64,000 bases of DNA from Blasia pusilla. Taxonomy: Eukaryota > Marchantiophyta > Marchantiopsida > Blasiales. Numbering within the stretch: position 1 is the first letter of the stretch; each line of letters begins with the position of its first letter. The notes beneath the pieces are model-generated. The model saw nothing but the letters and a program-made list of their open reading frames with translations, did not search any database and was not told the origin of the DNA. The DNA is taken from assembly GCA_050084515.1 (NCBI GenBank), contig CM114272.1, forward strand, positions 20,212,001 through 20,276,000, in the 5' to 3' direction. A program made the translations under genes and the position numbers. Positions 10,300 to 22,271 of the stretch are shown here, one piece after another.

Positions 10300-12170
10300 C
10301 GCTCTCTCGCGGGGTCTCAGACGACACCTTCTGATAATCGACATCCTAATGAGCTCGAATCCTTCTCTTAATCATTCCCCAGACTTCTCTCCCTCCTTCC
10401 CTGACACATACGACGGGATGCTAGAATCCCTATTCCAGTCTCTCGCTCTCTCTGGCCCTTGTTCGTCTTCGTGACCTTGCCCCATAAATGACCACTAATC
10501 GAGTCTCACAATCGGGTGGGCTAGAGAAATTTACGCACCTCCGTTACGCTACGACGCCGAGCAGGGATCTCCGAACTTAAAACCAGTCCACAATCGGGAA
10601 GAGGCTAGAATGCCTGCTCCTCCTGCTCTTCCTCGTCGTCCCCGACAATTCGTTCCGTTTCGTACTCGTCGGAAGGTTTCGCCTCCTCCTCTACGACTGG
10701 GATGCTCAGTATAGGTCTGAGGGGTGATGGGAGAGGGAGAGGAAGAGAGAGAGGAGAAAGAAGTGAGAGGAGAGAATGACGATTTGCTCGGGAGCTTGCG
10801 CTCCTTAATAGCCCACTGGAGTCAATTGGAAAAGTTCCTCGTAGCTAGGAAAGCAATCTGTCGGCTACTCCATATCTCCCTACCGGACTATGTCCACGCA
10901 GGAAAAATGCCAGATTTACTGGCGAAGGCTAACTCAATCAATGATAAGGGGGGGGCGGGGGGGCACGAAACAGCTGCAGCAGCAGAGGCGAGCAAGAGCA
11001 ACACAACAGACAGAGTCCCACGACTAGAGGAAACACCAGCAAGTCCTTCGTAAGGCTTCCCGGGAGCGAACGCGGGCACCCGCGTTTTCGCCCGAGAAGG
11101 TAGGGGGGATGAACCTGGACTCTCTCTGCCCCGACTTCTCCTGCACCTGACACGTGGTCATAAAGGTAGTCGGATTTGGATTCCCTCCCGTCCGGCCACT
11201 ACTTCGCGCGGCTTGTTGGGGGCCTTGTGGCCCCCACCTCCCCGCGGATGGCAGGTCTCCAAGTTGCTTCGTACCTACCTACACCTGTGGTCTCGAAGTC
11301 TTGCTGCTCAGATCGGCTCGAGGCATCATACGAATCGATCGCATCGCGGACTCGCCCCCGACATATTCTTATGACGCAAGAACTTTTAGCCCTCGCTTGA
11401 GTTCCTCACGAGACGATTGATCATCAGTCCCCGGACCCCGCATAAACGCGATCCATTCTACAGCCCGAGACCGAGGGTACGAGAACCGGATAGGGTTGGC
11501 ATTCCCACCTGCCACGCGCTTCCGTTTGCCATACACTGCTGCTGTGCCGATGCGATTTCGACAATCCGCGCGGACGATTTCACGATGGTTGCACGAAGGT
11601 CAGTGGACTGATTCTCAACATTCCCGCGCTGGAGAAATAGCTCTCTTGCGACGGACATCCTCTCCTACCGTTGTCCGTTTTGCTAGGAGACAAAGTCCCG
11701 AGAGTTGTTGGCAAGCAACTGCGTTCGGCCTAGTGGCCCCCTACGCGAGACCTACTGCCAGATCCGAGGGTCTAATACAGGGCGATTCGGAGGTATCTCA
11801 TATTAGTTGGCTCTTGGAAGTTGGAAGATGTACCAGACATGATACGATCTCTACGGGGACGTTCCTGTGTGTGTTGGCCCTCGTTTAGGGTGGCCCTCGA
11901 CTGACGCCACGGGAGAACGCCCTCGCGAATTCCAAAAGTAGTAAAGGAGCGATGGCCCTTTCCAATTTCGTTGTTAAGGTCTCGTGATTCACTCCGTCAT
12001 CGCATTTGACTCTAATGGCGAGGCACGCTCTTCGCTTGTGGTTATCTGGACTCCTTCGATTTGGAAATCCGAGTGGGGCCGTTTCCTCTCTCACCAGTGC
12101 ATCCATGGCCACCGCCCCTGGTCCAAAGCGACACACTGGGGAAGGCAATCGCGTTAGCATATGAGCCTAC
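10300..12170. other. CpG-rich region upstream of APS, no supported gene
   Basis: GC- and CpG-rich like the APS exons. It holds a purine-rich patch (10720-10770), a G run near 10948-10960 and a small GC hairpin, AACGCGGG-CA-CCCGCGTT, near 11070. The ORF 10724-11053 (109 aa, acidic and then Ala/Ser-rich) has no known domain. It could be a leader or first exon of a divergent transcript, but I cannot support it. Confidence 0.4.
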
Positions 12171-13560
12171 ATGAGGGCAAATAAATGTTCTTTACTTTAA
12201 CTACTTTGGAGTAGGAAGTGGAGCCAGAGTACCTATCATTCTAACATATATTGACGAGGGGTATCCACATGGCACCTACCACTCTAACAAAGGAGGGAGT
12301 GGGAGGTGAAACGTTGAGCATGCACAAGTTAGATAATAGGATACAGATATATATGTACACACTTTGGTAAGCTTTGCAACAATTTGCTTGTATCGCTTTT
12401 AGTCATGGCCAAGTTTATTGATCCAATTGAGAATTTCTTTCGAAGGCAACCCAACAGATTTCTTGGTTATACATTCAATGGTAAGGCCACTAGGCATGCT
12501 CTATGTTTTTCCGCACGTGAGTTTCTTCTCAACTCTTCTCTCCCCAGGGTTGCAAACTTTAATTGCAAAAATCCTTTCTCCATTCCTTATTCTCCAATTG
12601 CATCAGTTGCACCCTCGCCCTCCACTACAACATATTTTGAGCTTATATCATGAGAAGTTATTCTGTAGGACTTCATGGTTGTAGTTGCGATATACTTCCA
12701 AAATTTTAAAAGGGCTTGTAAGTAGCTTCCTTAGACTCCAACTTAAACTATTTCCAAAACTTCATGCTCAAAAGAAATTCCACTTCCAATTTTCTCAGTG
12801 TCTAGAGAGTTTGTACATGAGGGTCTATATCCAAGCATGCCCAATCAACTTAGGGATGAGAGATGAAATTGATGGGTATTATTGGCAATCACTTGTCCAT
12901 TTCTATTTAGGATCCTAAGTTGAAAATTCATAGTCAATTACAGTTTGATGTGTGTTGAATCGCCTTTTGCCATGCAAATTTTCTAGTGAACTACTATGAG
13001 TTAAAATTGCTTGAAGAGAGTTGTGAGTAAGACTGTGTAGCTTCACCAATTCAAAATGGTGAAGCTTCTAATCTTTGATGTGAAAAGTTAGGGTGCAAAG
13101 GAAAAAGGAAGTCGAGTGTGAAAATTTTGTGAAACTTTGTTGAATAAAAAATTACTAAAATTGAGGGGATCTCTCCAAGAAATAGGTTGTATGAAAGTGG
13201 TTTCGATTATAGGTTGTGGGCGTAGGGGTTGTCACATCTCTTATGTAGGGCATCTTCAAGGATATCGGAGGAAATCCTCATGAGGTCAAGGATGATCGAG
13301 TGAGGCCTCGGATAACCTAAGAAAGAGCAGGTTTTTGATTCGTTTGGGCTCATTTGGAGCTATATGTAGAAACTTACTATTTCGAGCAATTTATCGGTAT
13401 AAGTATATTTGAATTTACACTTTTGGAAGTGGTCCTTGATCCCCTTCAGAAGATCAAGAACCAAGAAGGTGACTTGCAAGCATAGGTCATAATGGATAGA
13501 GCTTCAGAGAGAGAAGGGGATATACATAAGGAGAGAGAGTTTTGCAGCTCATTCTCTCTT
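12171..13560. other. AT-richer spacer, no supported gene
   Basis: ORFs at 12384-12918 on the plus strand overlap in two frames and show no domain. A TGTCACATCTC at about 13229 looks like an LTR start but is unsupported by any partner copy. Nothing else recognised. Confidence 0.4.
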
Positions 13561-13589
13561 TGTTGAAGCTCTTGGCATGCGGAAACAGA

Positions 13590-13636
13590 GCTCTGAGGAC
13601 CCCTTAGGCTCTGAGGGCCTAAGGGGTCCTCAGAGC
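13590..13636. repeat. Perfect 20-bp hairpin at the LINE 3' end
   Basis: The arms 13590-13609 and 13617-13636 pair perfectly around a 7-base loop (TCTGAGG). The right arm encodes the last codons (ALRTP) of the LINE ORF. The left arm is the inverted copy lying just past its stop, so the element ends in a foldback of its own terminus. Confidence 0.85.
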
Positions 13637-14011
13637 CATGTGAGTGTCCCTGGTCTTCACACAGCTATGCAAGAATTTAGCAATGTGAGTCTGATTCTGC
13701 CTAGTCATGAACGGGAGGACCCTGGGAGCTCGGTGAACGAAGAGATCCGGGAAGTCAAGCCTAATGTGATCATGAAAGGTGCAGTCGAAGAGGTAGTGAT
13801 GTTCATCATCAACAAGCCCCGAGTTGCAAAATCTACATAAATCGTCCTCCCTTTTCTTCTGTGAGAATTTTCCTTTCTCAATCTCCAGGTCAGTAGAGCC
13901 ACATATGAATCTCGCTAATGTATGACGTAACTTAGTGGGAATGGGGGTAGAGATGTAGGAGGCTTGCTGCATGGATATGCAGTTGTTCATGAGGGTGTGG
14001 TAGCGCCTCAT
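13619..14011 (-). pseudogene. LINE ORF2 C-terminus with zf-RVT-like motif
   Basis: The frame contains CRFCNSGLVDDEHHYLFDC, a C-x2-C...H...C pattern. This is the zinc-binding region that follows the RT in plant LINEs and probably aids RNA or target binding. It ends at TAG 13619-13621. It is joined to the RT by a broken stretch (14012-14290) where no single frame stays open. Confidence 0.75.
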
Positions 14012-14289
14012 TCTTTCACCATTTTTGTGAGAGAAATTCCCCCTGCTTTCCCAGAGACGTTGGTGTCGGCCCCAGTTGATGGCAATGTAATTGTTGTGTA
14101 ATTGTACAGCAAGGTCCTGGTGGGTGGCCGTAGGCAGGTCACTGATGGATATTCCCCATTTTTATCGTGCAGTCATAGTAACAATTTTTAGCCCAAGGGT
14201 GGCACTACTTTTTGAAACCACGTAAGCCATGGCGGATAGACGATTGGGATCGTCCTCAAAGCTATCCTTAAGGTGTTGGAGAAATGTGA

Positions 14290-15338
14290 TCAGATTTTTA
14301 ACAGCATGGATCTCCATAGGTACCTCCCCAAACTCAGCCAATAGAATGTTGTGGGGAGTGGTTTTCCTAATGCCCAGACTCTGACGCAGGTAAAGTTGGA
14401 GCCCGTATGCGTTGTTCTAGACATCAAAACTATATCATCTACATATAGGAGTAGGGGGATGAGGCAGTGTGCTAGCTCTGGCTGATCTCCATTCACTCCA
14501 AAAAGCACCTCTTCCAGTTCGTCAATGTAGAACCCAAACAATGTAGGTGAGAGGGGCCATCCTTGTTTGACTCCGGTGTTGGAAGATGAAGTTTCAGATC
14601 TGCCCCTCTTAGTGGCAATCTATGCAAACACTTGAGCATATAAGACCTTGATTGCTGTAAGTTGTTGTGGTGGGACATCCAACTCTTCAAGTCATTTCCA
14701 AAGGAGCGCCCTTGGGAATGTGTCAAAGGTCTTCTTAAAGTCTACAAAACAACAGAACAATTTACCGAGCTTGTGACTAATTCTCGACTTGGAAGTTTCT
14801 TCAATCAGTACCCGGAGTGTGAGAAGGTGATCCACGGTGCTATGTGAGTGTCGGAAACGTGCTTGTCCTGTGGCTCACACCTTCTTTTCTTCAGCCCAGT
14901 CGCTGATTTTCCTTTCCAGCAGTAGCCCATACAACTTGGCCATGAGGGAGCTCACCATGATCGTTCTGTAGTTGGATGGTATCATTGGGTCTCCAGCCTT
15001 GCATAGTGGGTAGATCGTATTCATTTGCCATTCTGGTGGGAAGCCCTGTTGAACTGCGATATTGAACATTCTGGTGAGGGTTGGGCCAATTGCCTCACTT
15101 GCGAATTTGAACATTTGAGCTTGGCATCCGAGGCCATCCTCTGGTTTGTTATGTAGCCTTTTGATTCCTGATGTGACATTGTCAATGGTGAAGAGGTCCG
15201 GTAGATCGTGAAGCCCATTCGGCCATGGGTCGGTGGGGAGCGGCAATGTTGGAGTGGTAAAGTTGGGTACCATATATGGTCCAGATCCAGTAGATCCCGG
15301 AGTGGAATGATGTTCTGTCTATTCCGAGTATTCTCCAT
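14290..15338 (-). pseudogene. LINE reverse transcriptase, frameshifted
   Basis: Pieces in order: LHNKPEDGLGCQAQMFKFA (near 15150), FNIAVQQGFPPEWQMNTIYP, SNYRTIMVSSLMAKLYGLLL (near 14960), a motif-A piece FVDFKKTFD in another frame (near 14730), motif B GVKQGWPLSPTLFGFYIDEL (near 14540) and motif C LLLYVDDIVLMS (near 14430). The catalytic YVDD is kept. At least two frame changes prevent a full product. Confidence 0.85.
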
Positions 15339-15715
15339 AATTTGGCGATTGGTATTTCATCTATTCTCAGTAAACTTTGTGATCTTGATGGAAATATATA
15401 TTTGTGTTTCTTCCACGTACCAATTGTTTGTAAGTTTTCTGCAACAATCGAGTGTGTGGAGAATGTGGATCCTCCTCACCGATGATTCAGCTCCTGCGGG
15501 TCTCTTTTGATCCTTGTCAAACCAGGGTTGGGAGAAGAACGTAGAAGTGGATCTAATGTGTTTGCCTCCGCATACAGTTGGAAAGGTAGGACTTTTCTGC
15601 AACATTGATATAGGATGTCGCTGAACTCACTCGTGTTCACTTTGTGGGTGAGCACTGTAAGAGCCTTGTTGACGAGTGTGATGAGTTCATCTTTCTTTTC
15701 CTGAAAGAAAGTGTA

Positions 15716-16639
15716 TCAACATTTGGTCGGCAGGGTTAATTTTTCTGCAGCCTCTGGGATGGTTTTAGAGACCATAATGTCAAAGTAGAGTGATTCATGA
15801 TTAGATTCTAGAACGGTTATGACTTGCACATTGGCAACCAGATGTGGTAGTTGATGTACTTCCCCAATCAGGTAGTGAATCACCGATGTCGAGGTTTTCT
15901 CTGTTGGAGTTAGAGTGTCCAATGGAAGTGCGACCTCATTTTGTGGGCCACATAGCCATGCCATTGGCGAGTACCAAACAATGTGTTGAGCAAAGTTGAG
16001 AAGTTTCTCTCCATTGGCTGTTTTTTCCTTGTCCACCGAGTTCTTATTTTGCATGTGTGGGAAGAATACTTCTCTGAGATACCCATCAGCCGACTGAGTA
16101 TCAATCCCTTCCATGTTGGTGTTGTTTGACATGTAGATTGGAGCTTGAGTGTTGGCCATTCTCCCGTTGAAATCTCCTACTAGGAGGATATTTCCCCTGT
16201 GCATGTGGTGGTCAATAGATGTAGAGAGAGCCTCATACGGGAATTCTCTTTTGAGCACAGTGGGACTGAAGTAGCAAACAACAATGAGGAGATCTTTCGG
16301 TAACCCCACTTCTTTGTTGACCTTGATCCAAAGGAAGTGTTTCTCCTCATCAATGTCGGCTATGGAGACAAAAGGTTGTAACCATGGTGCTACCAAGCAT
16401 GCCAAGCCACCGTGTCCTTTGCTTTTGCTGTTTGTGAGTGGGTTGTGGGAAGCAAAAACTTGGAAGTCCTCTCTGTTGGGAATGCGGTTGGAATCATGTT
16501 CATGTGTTTCAGCAAAAAAGATAAGGTCCAATTTTGTGCCCAGATATGTAATGCCATTGCCTCTGGACCATAATGGTCCTCCACAATTATGAAAAACTAC
16601 TTGAATGGATGGGTTGGTAATATCCTTCCCATCCTCCAT
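15716..16639 (-). pseudogene. LINE ORF2 N-terminal APE-type endonuclease
   Basis: An open frame of 307 codons starting at an ATG. It would nick target DNA for target-primed reverse transcription. Visible motifs are FHNCGG, FFAETHEHDSN with the catalytic Glu, VGDFNGRM with Asp and Asn, and near the end VLESNHESLYFD, where the usual Ser-Asp-His is Ser-Asn-His. That change and the downstream breaks suggest it is inactive. It ends at 15716 without reaching the RT in frame. Confidence 0.85.
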
Positions 16640-16642
16640 TCC

Positions 16643-17877
16643 CTATAGGGAGTTCTTGTCATGGAGGTTTGTCACCTCCAAGTCCTGGTTCCGAGTTATA
16701 GAATTGCTAATTCCCTTGTTGGAATCCGAATTTTCGCTCATTGCCCCTCCTATTTGTCGTGTTGGTGATGCATTTTTGTTTCTCCTAGATACTGGTGTCG
16801 TGGCCTTTCCTTCCCTGAGTTCACTCCAAAGACTGTTGTTGCAGGCAACCAGAACCTTCTCCCTTTCAATAGGGAGTGCTGCTCTTTGCTTGGTGGTCAG
16901 ATCTAGGAAGATACGGGTAGCAGATCCTTTCATGACAACTTTACTGCGGAGGATGGCCAACCTCGTTTCCATCTCTAGTCCCCGTTGTGAGGGATCAAAT
17001 TGTACCAACATTGGTGTTGGTCGGTCCCTATTCCTTTCCCAAGTCTGATCCCTGTGAAGATGATTGTTGGTGTGACCTCGAGAGTTGTGAAGACCTTCTC
17101 TTGCAAAATTGAATAGTAGTCTTCTTCCTTGGAAAAGTGCAATCCCATGATAACTAAATTGAGTTCTCTGGTTTTCCTATCCTAGATTTCTAGGATCCTA
17201 TCTGCTTCCTCTTTTGCTACCTCTTTGGCTACCTGTGTTGCAACCTCCGTGATTTGTGTTGTGGTCGTGTGCTTGCCCACTACTTCAGTCCGGGTTCTAA
17301 CAGGATTTGGAGGGCTATTCCCAGTTACACGGTACTCTTGTATTGCTTTCCCAAGCTGAGTGTTATCCTCTTTGAAGCAGGCACATAAGTCCTTCTTAAA
17401 TTGCATGTTTTCAGCCCTCAAAGCGACCAGCTCTAATTCCAGAGTTTTCTTCTGAGCCGTCCGTTCGAGGAGGTTCCATTCCTTGCTAGACATCCATCTG
17501 CCCTGCTCTTCTTTTGTTGTCTGCATCATTGTATTCCATGCCAACATCTGGTTGGCCTAAAAGCTTTCCCATTTTCCTTCTAGTTCAGAGAACCGTCTGG
17601 TGATGGATGCCACTTCCAGATATGGTATAACCTGTGTTGAATGTGTGATAGCTGCATGGAGTCGTTCCTTGTCACACCGCCTTGTTTTTTTCCTGACATA
17701 GTGGCGAGAGTTTGGTGCGATCAATCTTCGTGAGCCATTTGATATCACGGATCGTCCACTGTCCCTACTCTTTGTTTGCTTGTGGGAAAGATCCTTGACA
17801 CTGGTCGTGTCTTGGATCTCCTCCGGTGAGGTTTCTAGCGCTGGTTGTTCTGTGGTAGTCATAGGTGCAGTGTTCAC
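16643..17877 (-). pseudogene. LINE ORF1-like region in three pieces
   Basis: Three consecutive minus-strand frames: 17877-17557 (Ser/Thr/Arg-rich), 17547-17182 (helical, KTLELELVALRAENMQFKKD, coiled-coil-like) and 17011-16643 (TRIFLDLTTKQRAALPIEREKV). Position before the endonuclease and the coiled-coil character suggest a LINE ORF1 nucleic-acid chaperone. No RRM or CCHC motif is clear, so the assignment is mainly positional. Confidence 0.5.
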
Positions 17878-18059
17878 TTGATATAGTGGTCTATGTGCTC
17901 AGGCAGTGGGAATGGGGAAAAGGGTGTGCTTTACTCCAGAGAAAACATAGTCCCGTCTATGGAGTCAGAGGGAGGTCAGAGCTTGAGAATCGTCTCAACA
18001 TCCCTCTCTTTTGCCCGTTCCATGGTTAGGCCGGATTGTCCAGGGAGGTGCAACCCAAT

Positions 18060-18535
18060 TTTACTCGGAGTTCCTGGTCCCTGAGTAGAGAGAAGGGTAT
18101 GAACTAGGGAAACTCTGAAAATAGGGTTGGAATTTGACAGAATAGTTGGACCATCTCTAAGAAATCTCGAAGTTATGGAGAAGAGACAAATCGAGCATGG
18201 AAATTGATTTGAAATCTGAGTCAGTCCATTCTTTCTTGTGGTAGAAAGGGTCGTCCAAGGATGTAGATACAGATTGTGCAAAACTATCCTGACCCATGAG
18301 CCCAAATGCGATTTTACCAACTGAAATCTCAGAGAATTGAGAAGAAGAGAGACAAGGAAACATGTCGAACTACAAAATCGTGTCAAAAATTTGTTTAATG
18401 TGTTTTTTCCTATGGTAGACAGGGTCGCCCAAGGCAGTAGAAGCCGCCTGTGCAAAAATTGGGTGATCCATGAGGACCATTTTGATTTTGCAGTCTGAAA
18501 TTTGAAGAAACTAGTCAAAAGATTAAAAAATCAAA
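18060..18535 (-). repeat. LINE 5' leader tandem monomers, about 173 bp
   Basis: A block around GTGGTAGAAAGGGTCGTCCA (18238) recurs at 18411 as ATGGTAGACAGGGTCGCCCA. Both are followed by a TGTGCAAAA...CCCATGAG/TCCATGAG block and a TCTGAAAT block. A weaker third unit lies near 18100-18210. Repeated promoter monomers are known from some LINE 5' ends; that role is inferred here. Confidence 0.65.
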
Positions 18536-18552
18536 GAGCGGCTAACCCTATA

Positions 18553-18625
18553 AGAGAGAGAGAGAGAGAGAGAGAGAGTCCAGAAAGAGAGAGAGAGAGC
18601 GAACCCTATAAGAGAGAGAGAGAGA
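18553..18625. repeat. Interrupted (GA)n tract
   Basis: GA runs at 18553-18578, 18586-18599 and 18611-18625. AACCCTATAAGAGAGAG occurs twice (about 18544 and 18602), so the tract itself is partly duplicated. Confidence 0.8.
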
Positions 18626-18860
18626 TTTTGATGAATTTGTGTGCCCTTGTTGAGAGATGATGATTAAATTGGAGATATTTTGGTACTCAATCGTCTCACA
18701 ATATTTTGGTACTCAATCGTCTCGTTTGGATGCCATGAGTTAGTATGGAATCTTGTGTGTTTGTGCGTGTATTCAGTGACAATGATGTATGTTGTGTAGC
18801 TATGTGTATCCACACGATAGGGCGCATGTTAGAATCTAGTCCCTAGCAAAGCTTTTATCA
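18626..18860 (-). repeat. Dispersed repeat R3, inverted copy
   Basis: GGATGCCATGAGTTAGTATG through ACAATGATGTATGTTGTGTA (about 18727-18800) is the reverse complement of sequence at 22271-22340 and 22905-22985. All three are near GA/TC tracts. An internal 26-bp tandem pair (ATATTTTGGTACTCAATCGT) starts at 18675 and 18701. Confidence 0.7.
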
Positions 18861-21800
18861 CTTTGGAAATATTGTTAGCCAACCCTCAACTAAGGGTTTG
18901 TCACTTTGGAAATACAATTAATTGCTCCTCTCTAAAAATCTCCGATCTAGTATTGGAGAAGTATTTTATATTGAACATTTTGTTCATGATTGAAAATTGA
19001 TATTTCATCTTTTTTACTTATGTATTTTCAATCAAGACATTATATATGTATCGTATATTAGAGATATTTTACATGTATTAGTCAATACATATTACATAAG
19101 AGATGAGCATGAAATAATAGATAGGCATAATGGTTCTACAAATATAGACATAAGAGATGATAATTATAAGATTGCACCCTTAATAGTTGGTACGATATCT
19201 CCTGATTACACTTCAAGTGTCAACTACAACAACAAGAGTAATAAACCATAAGATTTGTATTGTGTATTGCCAACATAAATATTTAAAAAATTAACATAAC
19301 ATAATTGAGAATTTTCATATGAAGTACACAATATTTATTTCTTTTAGAGTGACACAAGTTCTTTAAAAGTGTAAACAAATTTAAATGTGACTCCGTGGAC
19401 ACGGGAATCAATGCTCGTTATAAGATATTCTAGAAAATGTGCATGAAAGTTGTAAAATGCACTTGTTTGAGACATAAGAAAATAGGTGTTGTACTCATAT
19501 TAACCACCCATCTCATTTATGATTCTCACAAAGAAGATTTGATGACTAGGGGTTAGGTGCGTTAGGAAGAGGGTAAAGGGAGGCATACATTGTTTTCTAA
19601 ATAAGTAGGTGGAGGTTGGGAAGGGAGGGTTTTCAACTACCAAATAAGCATGGGGAAGAGGATTTGGAAGTTTTCTCCCCAAAAGCAAGGAAGTGGACTA
19701 GGAGATGTTTGTAAATGAACAAAGAGGGGTAGATGGATAACGGGAAAATTTTAAATGGAGAGGTAGAATGCTAGTTAGGAAAATGAAAATGGATTCTTGA
19801 AGAGTGTTTTCTTCATTACAGATAAGTAACAAAGAGAACACTAAGAGCATTCTATTAACACATGTTAATTTTTTTTTACATTTTAGCTACCTTCCCATTC
19901 CAAAAACACAAACAAATCTCTCCATTTGATTACGAAAAATATCTTACTTCATTTAAAATATTCCAACTTTGTAAGGCAAAGAACACTTCATCATTCTTCC
20001 TCTTATTTTAAAAACTAAATTATCTTCCAAAATAATAGAGATGCACCTTTTAAGTTCTCAATTCCCAACAACACTTTACTTATGTTTCAAACTTCCCCTT
20101 TCTTCCCTTCTAGGCATGCCCACTTATGTATTTATAGAGGCTATCAATCCAAAGAGTATCAAATCTTTGATTTGCATGTGAGTTATACAATTAATCATTT
20201 TCAACAAATCCAACATAATCATTAACGCTTCATCACTTGTGAAAGAACGATGATGTGAGTGATATCATAAACCCTTTTAGTTCAATGTAGGCAAGCATGT
20301 GCTTGCTTGCATACATTAGAATGTTATTATATCCATCTATTTTTGTAATAGATTACAAAAATCAAGCGAGAAGGATTAAAAGAAGGGAAAATTTGATAAT
20401 TCCCAATAGATTGATGAGCACGTGTTTATCAAAAGGCACATTCGTTCCCAAACACTTTAATTTCAATAGGAATAAAACTACCAGTCGTATGCATACCAGA
20501 TCACAAAACTCACTTGTTTGATTGTTCATGTTACGTCATCTTCAAAAACTCTTATATGTGCAACTTGATATATTAAGTCAAATTATATAGAATTTAAAGC
20601 CATTACATCCCTCAACACATGAAACCACATTGAGACAAACCTAAATAAACTTAATGATCAGAGTTGGATTAATGGTGAAACCAGTAAATTTTATTGTCAA
20701 ATCGTGTATCCTAAAAGCCATGAATCCTATTGTTTCTCTAACCACATCATAGATAGGTTTTCATTCTATTGAATTATTCTTGGTTAGTTTTTTTCTTTTT
20801 TTTATTTGAGTTGTAGCAAAAAAAGGAAAGTTGGATTATGTTACAATTATGACCTCCTTTCCCTAGAGCGTCATTCTCTCCATTCCTTATCTTCCTATGA
20901 GTTATAATTTTAAATAGGAACATAAAAATTAATAATAGTTCCATCCAAACATAATCAATGTTAATCACACTGAGTATATTAAACACACACACTTTTACTA
21001 GTAAAATGATAAAGCACGAAGATCACAATACATTAACTTAAACCAACTACTAGTCCGTGTAGTTGCTTTTTCCCCTCACGTAGTATCACACTTACTTTTC
21101 AAGCAATATTTCCATTTTGAATTCAAAACCAATAAATAAGACCAAAAAAATCATTAGTAGATAAAGAAAATTCACTCCCGATTAGGGTTTTGGATATATC
21201 CAATACCAAATCATCATGGCATATAATGATAAGAACCATATATACAATATGCTTCTTGAGATGAAGTGAGATGAGATGGGATGGATGGAGATTGTGCAAG
21301 AAGTTTCAATATTACATGATAGTTGGTAGTAATCCTTGATTTTCCTATCTTCAAAAATTTTCCTTATCTATTTTTCTAGAATTCATAAAAATATCTTTCA
21401 CTAGAATGTATCAAGGATATTCATTATCATGCAAACTTTTTCAAGTCAAATTTAAATCACAAAAATCCCTATCTAATCTCATATTGTTATCCTTTTTTTA
21501 ATCAAAATTTTTATGTATACTACGATGCATACTACGGATTTTAAATTCAAAAAAATGATATAAAGTATTTTAATATCATATACTTATACATGAGAACAAA
21601 ATTACTCAAAGATATGTGTTTATGACAACAACCTCCTCTCTTCTTTGAATAGTCCTTCTTGGTCTTGTATGGACCTAGTGCTATCATGTTCTATGTAACA
21701 TGGAAAGTATTCTTAACTACTAATAATATTAGAAAAACAATAAAAAAGGATAGTAGATATATGGACTATGAGGTTATCATCTTGATATTTATTTTGACAT

Positions 21801-22150
21801 AATAGGGCATGTATAGCCTCTTTGTCTCGTGGGTGTCAAGCCTTCTCCTCATTTCTTACTTAAAGGGATCTAATAAGATGCTAGTTTTTCTTATGAGGAT
21901 CAGGGAAAGAAACTAAGTATAACTAGAGTCCACACGTATACACTTATGAGAAAATATTTTAGAATGTTTAAAATGATAAAAAAAAGCTATCTTATATAAC
22001 GAAAAAAAGGTTATTAATTTTTTAAGAACCTAAATGTTTGAAATATATCACTTAGGCAAATCATGATTACTTTTATAAGTAGTCAAAGTTATGCATATAC
22101 ATATCCCTACACAATATACATTGATATCACTTATCAAACATACACCAACA
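18861..22150. other. AT-rich region, no gene seen
   Basis: About 3.3 kb of AT-rich DNA with frequent stops in every frame. Short ORFs (18997-19251, 20297-20521, 20774-20992) have low-complexity composition and no domain. No repeat partner was recognised in the window. Confidence 0.55.
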
Positions 22151-22213
22151 GTAGCATGATTCAATTATCCACCAAACCCAGACACCCTAAACCTTAACCC
22201 TAAAGATCGTAAC

Positions 22214-22218
<5 letters not shown>

Positions 22219-22269
<51 letters not shown>
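22219..22269. repeat. (TC)25 microsatellite
   Basis: About 50 bases of uninterrupted TC, immediately left of repeat R3 copy 2. Left of it are two or three telomere-like CCCTAAA/CTTAACCCTAAA units (22183-22205), too few to call an interstitial telomere. Confidence 0.9.

Positions 22270-22271
<2 letters not shown>

Larger units (their letters stand above)
13591..18535 (-). mobile_element. LINE (APE-type non-LTR retrotransposon), degraded
   Basis: Read right to left: tandem 5' leader monomers (about 18535-18060), ORF1-like frames (17877-16643), an exonuclease-endonuclease-phosphatase domain (16639-15716), reverse transcriptase (15338-14290) and a Cys-His zf-RVT-type tail (14011-13619). The order is that of two-ORF plant LINEs. 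Several frameshifts break the RT. No poly-A tail or target-site duplication was recognised; the 3' end is a hairpin. Outer limits are approximate. Confidence 0.85.

Noticed and set aside
9463-10474. Overlapping ORFs with Ser-Leu or Arg-Glu runs
   Set aside because: The runs are translations of the CT/GA microsatellites in the APS leader and promoter.
10724-11053. 109-aa plus-strand ORF upstream of APS
   Set aside because: Purine-rich start and Ala/Ser-rich end look compositional. No domain, and no splice or promoter evidence.
12384-12918. Chain of plus-strand ORFs
   Set aside because: Two frames are equally open and neither shows a domain.
20297-20992. Short ORFs in the AT-rich block
   Set aside because: Lys/Asn/Ile-rich chance frames with no domain.
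22183-22205. Telomere-like CCCTAAA units
   Set aside because: Only two or three imperfect units, too few to call an interstitial telomere.
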